Origin: Isochrysis galbana
Lineage: Eukaryota; Haptophyta; Isochrysidales; Isochrysidaceae
NCBI GenBank assembly: GCA_018136815.1
Contig: CM030934.1
Span: 3,684,710-3,748,709 of the forward strand
Length of the DNA stretch: 64,000 nt
Reading direction: 5' to 3'
A model generated the notes under the pieces. The model ran no database searches, was not told the origin of the DNA, and was given only the letters and a program-made list of their open reading frames with translations. This document shows positions 41,640 through 52,085 of this stretch, in pieces. The stretch's first letter is position 1, and the number at the start of each line of letters is the position of its first letter. Position numbers and translations under genes: made by a program.

Positions 41640-42224
41640 TACTTTCGACACCCCCACTCCCCCGGCTCTTCCCCCCCTGCCATCAGGCGGCTCCCCCCGC
41701 ATGCGCTACTAGGACTAGGGCTAGGGGGATAATTTTTTTAAAATTTTTAACAAATTTTTATGGGTCGCGGCGCGGCAAAGGAACGGAACTAGCGCTAACT
41801 CAAGACAGGTGTTGCGTTAGGGGGAGCGCGCGAACGCCCTCCATCCCTCCATGCCCCACGACACGCTCTATTTTTAGAACGTGTCTACCCTCCCGGCGCC
41901 CCGCCCTTCCCTCTCCTCCCTCGCACCGCGCCCGCATGCAGCCGAGATCCCTCCCTTGCCCTTTCCTTTGTAACCCCGGTCCTCCCCTTGTTTCCTTGGC
42001 CAGTGGGGTCGGGGGTCTTCCCGCGCCCCGCCCCCTCCCCGACCCGCCAGTGCTCCGTTCCCTTCGTCCATATCTCCTATCCTTTCCCTGTTCCTATAGT
42101 TGTTCGCCCCCCCCCCGTTTTTCTCCGTGTTCTTATCTTCTGTCTTGGTTCTCTCAGCGCCAGCGCTCCGAAGCAACCCCTGTCTCCCTGTTCTTCTGTC
42201 TTCCCTGCAACTAAGTTTATACTT
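41640..42224. other. No gene seen
   Basis: GC-rich, pyrimidine-rich on the plus strand. A long minus-strand frame across 41.9-42.9 kb is a low-complexity artefact that overlaps the repeat and the small gene. Confidence 0.4.
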
Positions 42225-42640
42225 GGTTCGCCCATGGGGGGGCACGAGCCCGCCTCTCTCTCCACTCCTCCCCTGCCGTGGGGGAGGAACCAGGAACCAC
42301 CCATCCTCCTGGCATGCCTGATGGCTTGCTAGGAGGCCACTGCCCTGCTGCCCTGCTGACCCACTCTCCCACTGACAGGCACGCCTGGATCGCTCGTCCT
42401 GGCCCCTCGTGGCCAGCCCATCGCTCCAACCCCCCCTCCCCCCTCCCCCCCTGTTCGACAGGCCGACAGGTGCAGACTGGGGGCCCCAGAGGCTCAGGAG
42501 CGCCAGCGAGGGAGAGGCAGGGGAGGCCAGGGCCCAGCCCCAGCCTCCTCTGCCCCCTGAGCTGGCCTCCAGGAGCCTCCAGGGGTCGCCAGCAAGCAGC
42601 TGCAGGCCTGGCTCCTGAGACTGGCAAAGGGCCAAAAAAA
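42225..42640 (+). repeat. Dispersed repeat family Q, copy 3
   Basis: Blocks GCGAGGGAGAGGCAGG, CCAGCCCCAGCCTCCTCTGC and CCCCTGAGCTGGCCT are in the same order as at 2.4-2.8 kb (-) and 53.2-53.4 kb. It ends directly before the small gene at 42,661. Confidence 0.7.
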
Positions 42641-42660
42641 AGGCGCCTTCATCATCAAGC

Positions 42661-42945
42661 ATGGTGCGCCTCAAGTTGCGGCGCCGTGAAGACGTCGACC
42701 TGAAGGCGATCGGGTGGACGCACCCGGTGCGCTCGCTCCACGTCGAGTGCAGTGCGGACTCGGTGGAAACACCAACACAGCTGGCCCTCCGCTTCATCTT
42801 CGACAAAGTAATGCTGACCGCCTTGTTGGTCACGCTTGGGGTCGTCGCCGCGCTCGTGGCGGTGGTCGTCTTTGTCATCAGGACCGTGACCAAGCGATTA
42901 TCCACAGCGAATGCAAACTCAGGAGACTCCCCCTCCCCCCCATGA
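42661..42945 (+). CDS. Small single-pass membrane protein
   Basis: 94 residues from the ATG at 42,661. A basic, globular first half is followed by a 25-residue hydrophobic helix (about 49-73: VMLTALLVTLGVVAALVAVV...), a short basic stretch and a Ser/Pro tail. No family is recognised. It belongs to the compact cluster with the next two genes and shares their intronless, closely packed character. Confidence 0.55.
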   Translation: MVRLKLRRREDVDLKAIGWTHPVRSLHVECSADSVETPTQLALRFIFDKVMLTALLVTLGVVAALVAVVVFVIRTVTKRLSTANANSGDSPSPP

Positions 42946-42993
42946 GGCAAGCGCATCGCGTTTGTTTCGAACCGAACGTTGGACTAAAAAAAA

Positions 42994-43380
42994 ATGGGCA
43001 TATGGGTAAATATGCCGTCGAAACGACTTTTGATTGCCCTTGCGGTGGTCGTCGCCACCGTGGTCGCCGCCACCGTCGTGGCGTTGGTACTCACGAAGAA
43101 GCAGCCAGACAGATGCAAGGATGTGGATGGAGAGTGTGCAAACGATGGAGACTGTTGTCACGATCTCGTGTGTTCCGACCAAAAGTGCCGTACCGTCACA
43201 CCGTGTGTCGAGAAAAGGGGGGGGTGCAGTTATGGCGACGAGTGCTGTGAAGGACTTGAGTGCAATGACGAGGGAGTGTGTGAGACGCCATGCCGCGAGC
43301 CAGGGTCGGTGTGCCAAAATAACTCGGAGTGCTGTGGTGAATACACGTGTCGTAGTGGTACCTGCAGATCTGATGACTGA
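42994..43380 (+). CDS. Membrane-anchored triple-knottin protein
   Basis: 128 residues. After a short N-terminus (SKRLLIALA) comes one membrane helix of about 22 residues, then three tandem cystine-knot-like repeats, each C-x6-C-x5-C-C-x4-C-x4/5-C (e.g. CQNNSECCGEYTC). The regular spacing implies three disulfide-bonded knots exposed outside the membrane, or in a virion or ER lumen. Such folds occur in secreted inhibitors, binding proteins and surface proteins of many lineages; the function is unknown. The ATG follows a short AT-rich A-run (TAAAAAAAA), which could be a viral-type promoter. Confidence 0.65.
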   Translation: MGIWVNMPSKRLLIALAVVVATVVAATVVALVLTKKQPDRCKDVDGECANDGDCCHDLVCSDQKCRTVTPCVEKRGGCSYGDECCEGLECNDEGVCETPCREPGSVCQNNSECCGEYTCRSGTCRSDD

Positions 43381-43421
43381 TTGGTTATCACGGAAAAGCT
43401 TTTTTTGTTTCGTGCTCATAA

Positions 43422-44057
43422 ATGACACATAGAGACCTTGCCTTGTCTCTCCTTTACCATGGCTCTCCCACACCTGAGACGGGAGACCCAGGTATACACG
43501 AGTTCGAAGAGCACTGGCGAAGGATTCTCGCCCCTGAACCCGGTGTCCAAAAGTACGCGACCCATGACAATGGCGGCGTGGGCTTTGTCGCGTCCGTTGC
43601 ACAGAGCGATGACGGTAGGCACTTGGTCGATGTACACGGCGAAGCCTCGCATCACGCGTTCGTGTGCGAGGACGTGTTTGTTGGCATCAGCCACCTCTGC
43701 CCATTGACTGTATTGTCAGGAGGGTACGACAGAGTGAACAAGCTCAATGAAGCAGGGAACTCTTTGCTCTTCTACATCGGCGACCTCAAATACGTCTTCG
43801 TGGGCATCGAAGTGTTCGAATTTGAGGCCGTCGACGAGATCGTCGCATTCGTATCGCCTGTAGGAGCGAACGACTTTCCATATCCCTACGCCATCGATAA
43901 GACCGGTAGGCATTACCTCATGCTCGAAAAGAAGCAGGGGTACATTGACCCGTACCACAGCTTTTACGACATCGAAAAGAAGTTCAAGCTGACACACGAG
44001 GAGTGCGGTATACATCCGATGCACTCATTGAAGACGATCCTTTCAAGACAAGTGTGA
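43422..44057 (+). CDS. Uncharacterised protein with algal-virus-type motif
   Basis: 211 residues, single frame from the ATG at 43,422. The central and C-terminal part reads YVFVGIEVFEFE... FVSPVGANDFPYPYAID... YHSFYDIEKKF. I associate the SPVGxNDxPYPYA pattern, from memory, with a recurrent protein family of phycodnaviruses and relatives with no known function. The N-terminal half lacks recognisable motifs. Treated as a part of the virus-like cluster. Confidence 0.6.
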   Translation: MTHRDLALSLLYHGSPTPETGDPGIHEFEEHWRRILAPEPGVQKYATHDNGGVGFVASVAQSDDGRHLVDVHGEASHHAFVCEDVFVGISHLCPLTVLSGGYDRVNKLNEAGNSLLFYIGDLKYVFVGIEVFEFEAVDEIVAFVSPVGANDFPYPYAIDKTGRHYLMLEKKQGYIDPYHSFYDIEKKFKLTHEECGIHPMHSLKTILSRQV

Positions 44058-44265
44058 GGAGAGGTCCACGTCATGCGTGACGAGGAGGCCGCTGGAATTT
44101 TCATCGAGGGGGGGCACGCACTAGTAACCATGCATCCCCTTGCTCACAGGAGCGCCCTCATGGTGAGCTAGGCCCGGTGTCCTAGGACCGAGCTTTTTTG
44201 TATTTGATGTTGCTCGGCCAGAGTCCCCACGGGAGGGGAAGAAACCCTGAGGGAAAGGAGACCAA

Positions 44266-44424
44266 ATGAAGGCAAGCCGCCTTTCCGCCTCGTGCGAGCG
44301 CGTCTTCTCATTGCTCCAATGTACTTTTGGCGCGAATAGGGCCTCATCCCTGGCCGACCAAGTTGAAGTGTCCATGATGTTGCGCTACAATCGCAACAAG
44401 CGAGCCGCCTCCGAGAGCGTGTGA
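44266..44424 (+). mobile_element. hAT transposase C-terminal remnant
   Basis: Encodes MKASRLSASCERVFSLLQC followed by ASSLADQVEVSMMLRYNRNK, the hAT dimerisation domain (S-A-x-x-E-R-V-F-S and L-R-Y-N). A stretch coding for MLRYNxNKR is nearly identical at 50,160-50,188, so both come from one hAT family. (GT)n-like TGTGAGTGTGTGAG follows. Confidence 0.75.
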
Positions 44425-44852
44425 GTGTGTGAGTGTGTGAGTGTGCAAATGTGTGGTAGTGTTTGGTGATAGTGATAGTATCTGTATATGTTTCATGTTT
44501 CATGTTTCATGCATCGTCTAGGCTCTAGGCCTAGGCATCTAGGCATGCAGAAGAGCACTGAAATATTTTTTGAAATTTGAAATTTTTGTCGAAGTTTGGG
44601 CAAACTTTTTGAAATTTTGCACATATTTTTGATCGAAATTTGGGCCGAAAAAAATTGAAATATCCGCCGCCAGGCCCTAGCCGAAACGCCGGAACGGACC
44701 TTCGGGCTTCGGGCTTCGGGGGATCTCGCGGGGCGAGGGAGGGAAACCGGGCTCCTCTCGGGCGCTGGGACGGACTCCCCCTACCCGCAACAGGAGAACG
44801 GTCAAAAAATGCAGCCCGGCAGCCCCCCCCCCCCAAGTTAGTAGTTAAACTA

Positions 44853-45535
44853 GTAGTCATAAACGGATAAAGGTACCCAGCTTTCTAGGACGGGTCCTAG
44901 AAACTAGGACGGACTTTGCTAGGTGAGAGCATGAGCATACCATGTTATTTTGTCCCAAACCTTGGCTATTGAGTTACCACATGCATGTCCTCATTAAATG
45001 TTCCAGGTGTACCTAGGCACCATTCCCTCAGCAACACCAAGTTTTGTGACGCGTTTACGGGTCACCTGGTCGGAATTGCTGCTTGTCCTAGAAACGGGAG
45101 AAATGGCTGATACCACCCAATGGAGAGCTCTTCTACCCATGGTCCCCAGGAGATGAAATGTTGCTTTGACTGCCCTCTTTGAGACCTTCAGTGACCACCA
45201 AGCTTGGTTTTGTCATCTAAGTGTCCAATCTGCTAGCCTACTGCTCCAAAAGGTCTAAAATAAAACTCCTCTGGTGCGAGCGGACGGCCGAGTGCAGCAC
45301 CGCATGCTGAATGTGGTAGCAAAAGTAAGCAAAGACAAGCTCCGCAGAGTTGGTCATGGGGAGAGCTAAGGTTGAATGGGATGTGGAGATGGTTTGCTTC
45401 AGGTGATGGGATGTCTCATATGCTCACCATAGGCTATAATGGAGGCATGATCGGCAGAGTCCTAGAAATCCAAGAATTTTCTAGGACGTGGTCCTAGTTT
45501 CTAGGACGGAATTTTTCGTCCGTAAATCACTACTG
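44853..45535. mobile_element. Nested ~680-bp TIR element, low GC
   Basis: The left AGTAGTCATAAACGGAT and right ATCACTACT-containing end (reverse complement AGTAGTGATTTACGGAC) are imperfect inverted repeats (13 of 16). Inner CTAGGACGG/CCGTCCTAG words repeat at both sides. It interrupts the right end of the larger TIR family: GTTAAACT on its left continues with GTTTGACC on its right. No ORF. Confidence 0.6.
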
Positions 45536-45548
45536 TTTGACCGCCCTA

Positions 45549-46326
45549 AGGTCTAAGGATCATCCTTGATTCCTTTTCCCGCCTTTTCTAGCGGGTTGTT
45601 CGCTATTGCCTCCCGTCGCAATGGGCGCTGCCTCTCTGTCTCCCTTGTGCGAGTCCCTCGCCCTGTGCGCCGAGCCGTGCGTGCCCCATGCCCATGCCTC
45701 CGTGCCCTTGCCTCCCTCTCATCTCTCATGGCGCCCCGAGCCCGCGTGCCACCCCCGATGTGAGCACTTGCGCCTCTCTGCGCTGCAACATGCCTCCTTC
45801 ATCCACCCCAGCCACACATGCACAGCTGGCTGTCAGCGGCCACTACAAGAAGAACGAAAGCTGCTAAGTGTGAATCGCCTTGGCTATGCGTGAGGAACTT
45901 TGCAACAGCAACTCCAAGGTTGGAGGGCGAGGGTGTGGACCACTGCTTGCATCACCATCACTCGTAAGTAGCACTCACGCAGACGAGCACACACTCAGCG
46001 GCAGTACAGACGTAGCCAATACCGACGCAGGGAGGAGCATGGCATTGCTAGAACCGCGCACTCTATGTTGCACCATTGCGAACCGTAGTATAGATGGCGG
46101 CTGTACGCCGAGAGCACACTCATGCCGATTACGGAGCGCCACCGGTCTAAGCCGTTGCTTACTTCCCATTGAAGAAACACGGTCACTGGGACGGTGGTTG
46201 CACCTAATAAAACCGAAACACCTTGCTCCAATGTTGGAAAGAGAGATCGACGAGCGCGATACCCCTAGACGGGCAACAAAATGTGCACGCTGACTCATTT
46301 GCATGCACGATGCAAAGTCGACGTGA
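45549..46326. other. No gene seen
   Basis: 3' flank of U2AF1; unique sequence without recognisable coding. Short frames on both strands are not supported. Confidence 0.4.
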
Positions 46327-48559
46327 TCAAGCCCCGTCGGTTGGGGGTGGGGGCGGGGCACTGGCAGCATTTTCACGCGCAGCGTTCCACGCGGCGATTT
46401 TGGCACGGCGCTCCTCAGAGCCTTCACGGCCTCCGCCTCCTGAATCCCCTCCGCCCTCGCGCTTACGGTTCCACTCCTCGATCTTGGCGCGTCGTTCCGC
46501 AGAACTCTCGCGTCGGTCGCGGTCGTCGGGCCGGTCGCGGTCGTCGCGCCGATCACGGTCATCGCGCCGGTCACGGTCATCACGCCGGTCGCGGCCGTCG
46601 CGACTCCGATCACGGGAGCGCGAGCGTGAGCGCGAGCGGCCGCCCTTGCGCTCGTCACGCTCACGGCGCTCGCGGCGGTAGCGTGCTTCCCTACACACGC
46701 ACGCCAAGAGATGGGAGGATTGGAGGTGAGATACGCGAGAGAGCCTACAGTGACCACTGCTCGCATGCATTGGGTAGGAGCTTTCACGCACCGCTCTGCC
46801 TCAAGTCGGCGAATAAGCCGACGCTGTAGTTTGGAGGATACCTTCTTTAAATGCATGAAATTGCAATAGCCCCCACGTGAGCAAGTCGTCTCTTCAAATT
46901 GGCGGCAGCGGGCGTCCTTGAAATCTGTCACCGGGCAAAACTGGGCAAGGATCGGCCGGCCATCGTAGAAGCGACCCTGTTCGCGATGCGACGAGGTTGG
47001 CAGTCAGACAGCCGAGCATGCCAGCAGGCCTCAGAGGGTGTGCCAGCGGCTGCTCGGCCAGCGCTCGCGGTGCGCCGGGGAGCAGTGCCCCGGTCGCGGA
47101 CGCCACCACGCCGGCTGTGGCGATGCACAGAGACGGCCCTGATTCTGGATGAAGGTGGAAGGCGTGGGGTACGCATCACATGCAGCTTCGTGGCACATGC
47201 TGACGTGGCGTGCGGACTGGTCAATGGAATGTGCGGGCGGCAGTCACGGACCACAAGATTGTTGAGGGCCCTCTGGGCATCGTCTTCGTCACGGAACTTG
47301 GCGTACACGTTGCCGGAAAGATGATCTGACAGGTTTTCGCAAACGCGGAGTTGCTCGAGCTCACCGCCGATCTCGATCATCTCATCGAAGATATCCTCGT
47401 AAAAATTTTCGAAGTGCTCCTGCAGTTCGTCCTCGTTCGGTGGTATGGGGTTCCCATTTGGGTCGAACTGCTGCGGCGGCGGCACGTACTGCGCAAAAGG
47501 TCAAGGGGAAGGAGGACACTTGTCAACGCTGCGCATAGGCAGCCCGACGGGCACACCCATTAGGTAGCCAGACCCCCCAGCCTGAGCACAACATGATCAC
47601 AGGGCCCGGCTGCTTTGCCGAGCCTTAAAGCCACAGCAAGGTGCAAGCAGAACCCAGCCATTTAGAGGCATGGAAACCTCTGGGAGAGCCAACCGCCATT
47701 TGTGATGGGTTGGGTACCTCTGGGAGAGTGAGGCCGCGCCGGAACAAAAGTGCCTTTTGCACCGCATGCTCGCTCATGCGCTTACCCAGACATGTCGCGT
47801 AAAGCTCCCCTGGTGCCACCACTGTGCTCATGCACCAGTCCCGGCCCATTTGCGACCAGTTCACCTGAGAAGAATGGCCGCACCTGCAACCCTCATCCCT
47901 CTCCGCATCCGACCCAACTCCAGCTCACATGGGGAGCTTGCTCGAGCACAGATGCTTTTGCTCGCAGCATATTTTGCAAGAAAATCGTCCGCCAGAGCAT
48001 GACCCATTTCAGCCTCTTCCGCCCGCCTTTTCTTCTGCCGCCCTCATCCAAACGCACCCACTCCACTTGCTCACGTGAGAGAGCAGTTCTACCGCTTCCA
48101 CCGAACTCCCATCAGCACGCAGTACCCACCATAAACCGCAGGAGGTTCGTAGACGAGCAGATGGGCTTACCCTGGATCTGAAACAAAACTCCTTCCCAAA
48201 ACTTCCCGCTTGCCTCCTGGCTCTGGTCCCCATTGCAAGAGTGTGTGCTCTCTCTCTGTCCCCTCCCTCCCCCCCCCCCTTCCCGCCCCTCCATGCGCCT
48301 CACCCAACATCCTGGAGGAGCGTGTGCAGGCGATGAACTACTCCTTCCTTTCACCCTCCCCCTTTCTCCCCCTCCCCCCCCATTTTCCGCGTCCCTGCCA
48401 GCGCACCAAATTCTGCATGAGGATAGTTTGAGAGAGGACAGGCCGCGTGTGGATGCGAGAGCAGCGGTCGCCGTGCCGGCACGCGCCCATCTTGAGGAAG
48501 AAGGGGCAGTTGACCTTGTCCTCTTCGGTGCCGAAGATCTTGGCCAGGTGCTGCGCCAT
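46327..48559 (-). CDS. U2AF1: U2AF small subunit (splicing factor U2AF35)
   Basis: Four exons: 48,559-48,407; 47,488-47,252; 46,976-46,792; 46,690-46,327, giving 312 residues. Exon 1 holds the first CCCH zinc finger ([20 protein letters not shown]). Exon 2 holds the U2AF-homology/RRM core with [20 protein letters not shown]. Exon 3 continues [19 protein letters not shown] and the second zinc finger ([19 protein letters not shown]). Exon 4 is an Arg/Ser tail with RDRRDD tandem repeats and two copies of ERRAKI-x-x-WN. The protein recognises the 3' splice-site AG with U2AF65 in the nucleus. Between exons 1 and 2 the insertion [16 protein letters not shown] replaces the usual linker. Donors are GTGCGC, GTCCGT and GTGCGT. 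The exon 2/3 donor could also be three bases earlier. Confidence 0.95.
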
Positions 48560-49035
48560 CGCAACGAGCCGTCCACAACGACGATTCGCAGAGAGAGGAG
48601 GAGGGAGGGAGGGAGGGAGGGAAAGGGGGCGAGGAGAGGGGCCGGGACGCAGAGGGGAGCCGCAGAGGGAAGCGAGGCCGCGCGGCAGTCACACAGAGGA
48701 AGGGGTCGGCTGCGGAGAGAAGAGAATTCGTACAGAGAGAGAAGAGAGAGAGAAGAGAGAGATCCTTCCCAGTCTCCTCTCCCCCCCTCTTCTCCCCCCC
48801 CCCCCCCGCACATAGGCTCGCCTCGCCCCGCGCGCTGTGCCCCCTCCCCCCCCCCCCCCTCCCCCCCCTCCCCCCGCGCGCGCTCCACACCACGACATTT
48901 TTTTCTTGCTGCCACGCGAGTAAGAGTACCCTAACCCGCTTTACAAGACAAGATTTTTTAGTTAACTCCTTACTGCCGGGTCGAAGCGCCGAAATCGGCG
49001 CTTCTCTCCAGCGCGTTTGCACCATGGCCCGCAGC
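48560..49035. promoter_or_regulatory. U2AF1 5' region, low complexity
   Basis: GGGAGGGAGGGAGGG, GAGAGAGA and long C-runs lie upstream of the minus-strand ATG at 48,559. It is presumed to contain the promoter; no element can be defined. Confidence 0.35.
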
Positions 49036-49135
49036 CTAGATGGGAGAAACGTATTCACCGTTTTTCTACGAAGGCGAAAAACAGACCATTTTTGCCGGTT
49101 TTGAAACCCCTTCCGTAACTCCCTCCGTTTCTAGA
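49036..49135 (+). repeat. Subterminal-word repeat family, GTTTTT variant
   Basis: CTAGATGGGAGAAACGTATTCACCG, CGTTTTTCTACGAAGGCGAAAAAC, CCATTTTTGCCGG. It has the same layout as at 56,636 and 51,640 (inverse) with a different repeated word. Confidence 0.55.
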
Positions 49136-50048
49136 CGGGTGCGGAGGCGCGCGCCGGCAGTGCGCAGTGCGGCGGCGGGGTGGCGCATGCGGCGCGGCGG
49201 CCACGCGTGCGTGTGCGCGTGCTCGCATGCGCGCGATTGCGTGGTGCGTGGCCATTGAGAGATTGAGAGTGGGGTGAATGGCCCTATCAAATGAGCGGTT
49301 TTTGAATCGTTTCCACACTGGGACACGCAACCTCATCACCAACCCAATCATCCTCTTGCTGGTCACTGTCGTCATATCACTGTCCCATTTGACGACATCC
49401 GGCGACCACTCAGCACTTTGCATGCGCATCTGCACATGCATTGATTCATGTGAGAAGACCAACTTGTCCGCCACTTGATGGGACATGCGTGACCGAGCTT
49501 GAGAATGAATTTGGCCATACACCGACCAGTTGCGTTCCGCGTTCCGCTGCCGATGTGGCTAAACTTGTTGTGCGAGACTTGCAAGCATCGGAACATGCTT
49601 GCCGTTAGGGCTTGGCAGAAATGTCTAGACTTTCTTTTAGACATTTGGGCGGATTTTCGCCAAAGAGACGTCTCGAGACAAGTCGAGACATTTGGGCTGG
49701 TGAGGCCGCTCTGTCCAAAAACAAAACTGTCATTCCAACAACAAATCTGTCACTACGCGTGCACGCGTGCGCGTTGGCGCGCTCAATGGCCGGCCCAGGT
49801 GAGCTCACTCCCCAGCCTCTCCACCCTGCTTGTACACTGCATGTCTGCATGTCCCACGCGCCACGCACTAGCCCTTGTCTCTTCCACACTCACATCATCG
49901 CGGCCCTTCGCCTTCGCGCAGGATCAGCACGCCACACAACGCGCGCCTCAAGTTCACATCTTCTCGTTGATGACATGGACAAGACCGATGGGGAGAATGT
50001 GGAGGAGGAGGTCGCCCTTTGAACGACTCGGACGAAACGAGCGACGGC
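49136..50048. other. No gene seen
   Basis: AGACGTCTCGAGACAAGTCGAGACATTTGGGC (49,663 onward) has repeated GAGACA words. Otherwise unique, with short unsupported frames. Confidence 0.4.
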
Positions 50049-50205
50049 GAGAGCAGCGAGCTCTTGTGAACGTGTGTTCTCATTGCTTGCATGTTGCATG
50101 TATGTTTCCTTCTGTTCGTGCTTCGTCTTTGTCTGACCAGATTGAAGCGTCTGTCGTCTGTGATGTTGCGCTACAATAGCAACAAGCGTGGTGTTTGATG
50201 AGTAA
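50049..50205 (+). mobile_element. Decayed hAT transposase C-terminus
   Basis: GTGATGTTGCGCTACAATAGCAACAAGCG matches 44,373 onward. Upstream, the region corresponding to ERVFSLL is scrambled by frameshifts. It is an older copy of the same family as 44,266-44,424. Confidence 0.65.
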
Positions 50206-50299
50206 GGTGTGAGGTGGTTAGTGTAGAGTGTATGTATATGTGATTTCAGAGCTTTTAGAAGGTATATATTTGCGTATTTGCAAGCCGCTATCTCTATCT

Positions 50300-50640
50300 C
50301 TATCGTTGACGAATTGGGATGGCCCATAGGGCCTGAGGGCAATGAGGAAGGGGCGAAGCCGGCGGCAGGCGCGGCGAGGGAGACCACTTCGGAGGTGCTG
50401 ACGGGCTGAAGCCCGTCAGCAGAGGAAGGCGGGCAGGCGGGCTTGAGCGAGGGCGAGGACGGCGGCGAGAGCGACATGGAACGAGCGGCGAGAGGCGAGG
50501 GTGAGTGTGAGGAGGGCTGTGATGGCAGGGACTGGCGAGGCGAGGCGAGGTTGTAGGGTCTGAGTGTTACGAGAGCGAGAGCGACGAGAGCGAGAGCGAC
50601 GACGAATGACGACTGACGACAGGACGACGGACAGAGACAC
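50300..50640 (-). repeat. 310-bp repeat, inverse copy of 30,465-30,776
   Basis: Encodes MSLSPPSSPSLKPACPPSS on the minus strand. It sits directly beyond the hAT N-terminal fragment, while at 30.5 kb it precedes the LTR relic. Confidence 0.8.
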
Positions 50641-50669
50641 CCAGGAAAACACTCCGACTCTCGCCAATC

Positions 50670-51340
50670 GCCGCGTCGCACGCCTTCTTCGCATCCGCGT
50701 TGAAGCTCAGGGTGGTTTGACCACCACTGAGCCGGGGTTGGCGACTGCCCGCAGCGGACACCCCCTCGGCAAGCCTCTCGGCAAGCGGCGCAGCAGCCGC
50801 TTCATCCACCTGCCTCACTGCCTCCTTCTGCTTCTTCTTCTCATTCTTCGTCCCCTCGCTTCGGCGCACCTTGTCGACGAGGGCGAGGAAGGGGGGGTCT
50901 GTGGAAGGGCACTGGGCTGACATGTTGCGACCCAAAACATGGTCGACAACACGCGTGGCCCCGCCGCGGCGGCTCACGCCGCACCCAAGGCACTGCCACT
51001 GCGGGTTGCTCATGTCATCCTCATCAATGAGGACGACGCAATCCCACGCAGGGTGAGTGCGCTTGGCAGCGGCGGAGCGCTTACGCCCTTGCAACAAGGG
51101 CTGGCTCAGGCCGGTGGGGCGGGTGGGGAGGAAGCCAAAGAGGCTGTTCCCTGCCCCACTTGGCTCGCTCCCTCGCGCCACCACCTCTTCCTCCTCCTCC
51201 TCCTCTGCAGCTCGGCGGCCGCGCTGCGCTCCATCGAGAAGCGCCGCCCACTGCATCGGCGCCGCTGTGCATGCCGCAGCCGCCTCCTCGCCGTCCGTTC
51301 CGCGGGCGCTCACGATCTCCAGCGCCGCCTGCTGCGCCAT
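50670..51340 (-). mobile_element. hAT transposase N-terminal fragment with BED zinc finger
   Basis: From an ATG at 51,340 (MAQQAALEIVSARGTDGEE) the frame runs through an acidic stretch, then PAWDCVVLIDED, WQCLGCGVSRRGGATRVVDH and a following Cys, the BED-finger layout of hAT transposases. A Lys-rich linker and RQPRLSGGQTTLSF plus KKACDAA follow. The catalytic part is absent. Host BED proteins are an alternative, but the linker is typical of hAT. Confidence 0.7.
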
Positions 51341-51534
51341 GGATCGAGAGGCTCGGTTGGGCGGTTGGGATTGGGGTTGGGCTGCATGGCTCTGGCAGAG
51401 GGGGGGGAGGGGGGGCTGGCGGCGCGCGCTCGTAGTTGGCAAGTGGCAACGGGGGCGAGTCGCGAGCCGCGAGTCGCGAGCGGCGAGCGAAAGAGATATG
51501 GAGAAAGAAAAAAAAGAGAAAAGAAAAAAAACCT

Positions 51535-51645
51535 ACTGTCTACTGTATTTGGGGACTGTATTTCACTGTATTTGTACGAAGGCCAAATACAGACTGTATT
51601 TACTGTATTTGCACTCTCCCCCACTGTATTTCCCATCTAGGTCTA
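51535..51645 (-). repeat. Subterminal-word repeat family, CTGTATTT variant
   Basis: CTGTATTT appears about six times, with CCAAATACAG inverted and CCCATCTAG as the outer end on the plus strand. 51,646-52,085 holds nothing else recognised apart from the ZNHIT1 leader. Confidence 0.6.
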
Positions 51646-52085
51646 CGAGCTCTACGAGGCGCGTGTAGGCGAGGGCAAACTCCCCGCCTCGGATTCTTGA
51701 GCCTCGTGGGAGGCGTTAAATCGTCGATTTGAAAAGGAGCACCGTGTTTACGTGCTCCTTTGTCAATATCGCGCGAAGCGGGCAACAACAGGCACTCCCG
51801 TCGAAGAAGCCGATGCTGCTGTAGGTGTAGGAAGTTTTTGCTGCGTGAGTAGAAAGTAGAGGGCCCACGGCCCACGGCCGCGTGTGCGGTGAGACTATTA
51901 AGAAATTATTACTCTTTAACTTATCTTGCCTACGTACTTTATTTGTACTCGGGGTATGCAGCGTGGTCTCTAGCTCGGGGCAGGGCGGTGGCGGCGCCAG
52001 CGGCGCTGCCCCTCCCACGCTCTGCTCCTGCCTCCTCGCTCAGCTCTCCCACCACTGCTGACTTCCGGTGGCGTGCGGTAGGCGG

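Larger units (their letters stand above)
42661..44057 (+). mobile_element. Virus-like three-gene cluster, probably from an algal large DNA virus
   Basis: Three intronless genes lie on one strand with gaps of about 48 and 41 bases, unlike the spaced, intron-bearing host genes around. Parts: a small one-helix membrane protein, a membrane-anchored triple-knottin protein, and a 211-residue protein with a motif I associate from memory with repeated uncharacterised proteins of phycodnaviruses. All three frames look whole. I regard it as a captured viral fragment; no capsid or polymerase gene is present, so it cannot be a complete virus copy. Confidence 0.5.
41530..45548. mobile_element. Region bounded by inverted TAGGGCGGYCAAACAG ends
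   Basis: The left end TAGGGCGGCCAAACAGGGC (41,530) and right end ACTGTTTGACCGCCCTA (45,548) are inverted copies of the family at 23,665-24,208. Near the right end, ACGGTCAAAAAATGCAGCCCGG (44,803) matches the subterminal part of that family. Inside are a family Q repeat, a virus-like gene cluster, a hAT transposase tail and a nested element. No matching target-site duplication was seen, so it may be one composite element or two unrelated ends. Confidence 0.5.

Noticed and set aside
41874-42956. Long minus-strand open frame (360 codons)
   Set aside because: It crosses a dispersed repeat and the oppositely oriented small gene, and consists of Gly/Arg/Ser low complexity with no domain.
45975-46327. 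C-terminal extension of U2AF1 in the open frame reading through from exon 3
   Set aside because: The read-through frame beyond 46,792 is intronic. The GTGCGT donor there joins exon 4 with an RS tail, as in other U2AF1 proteins.
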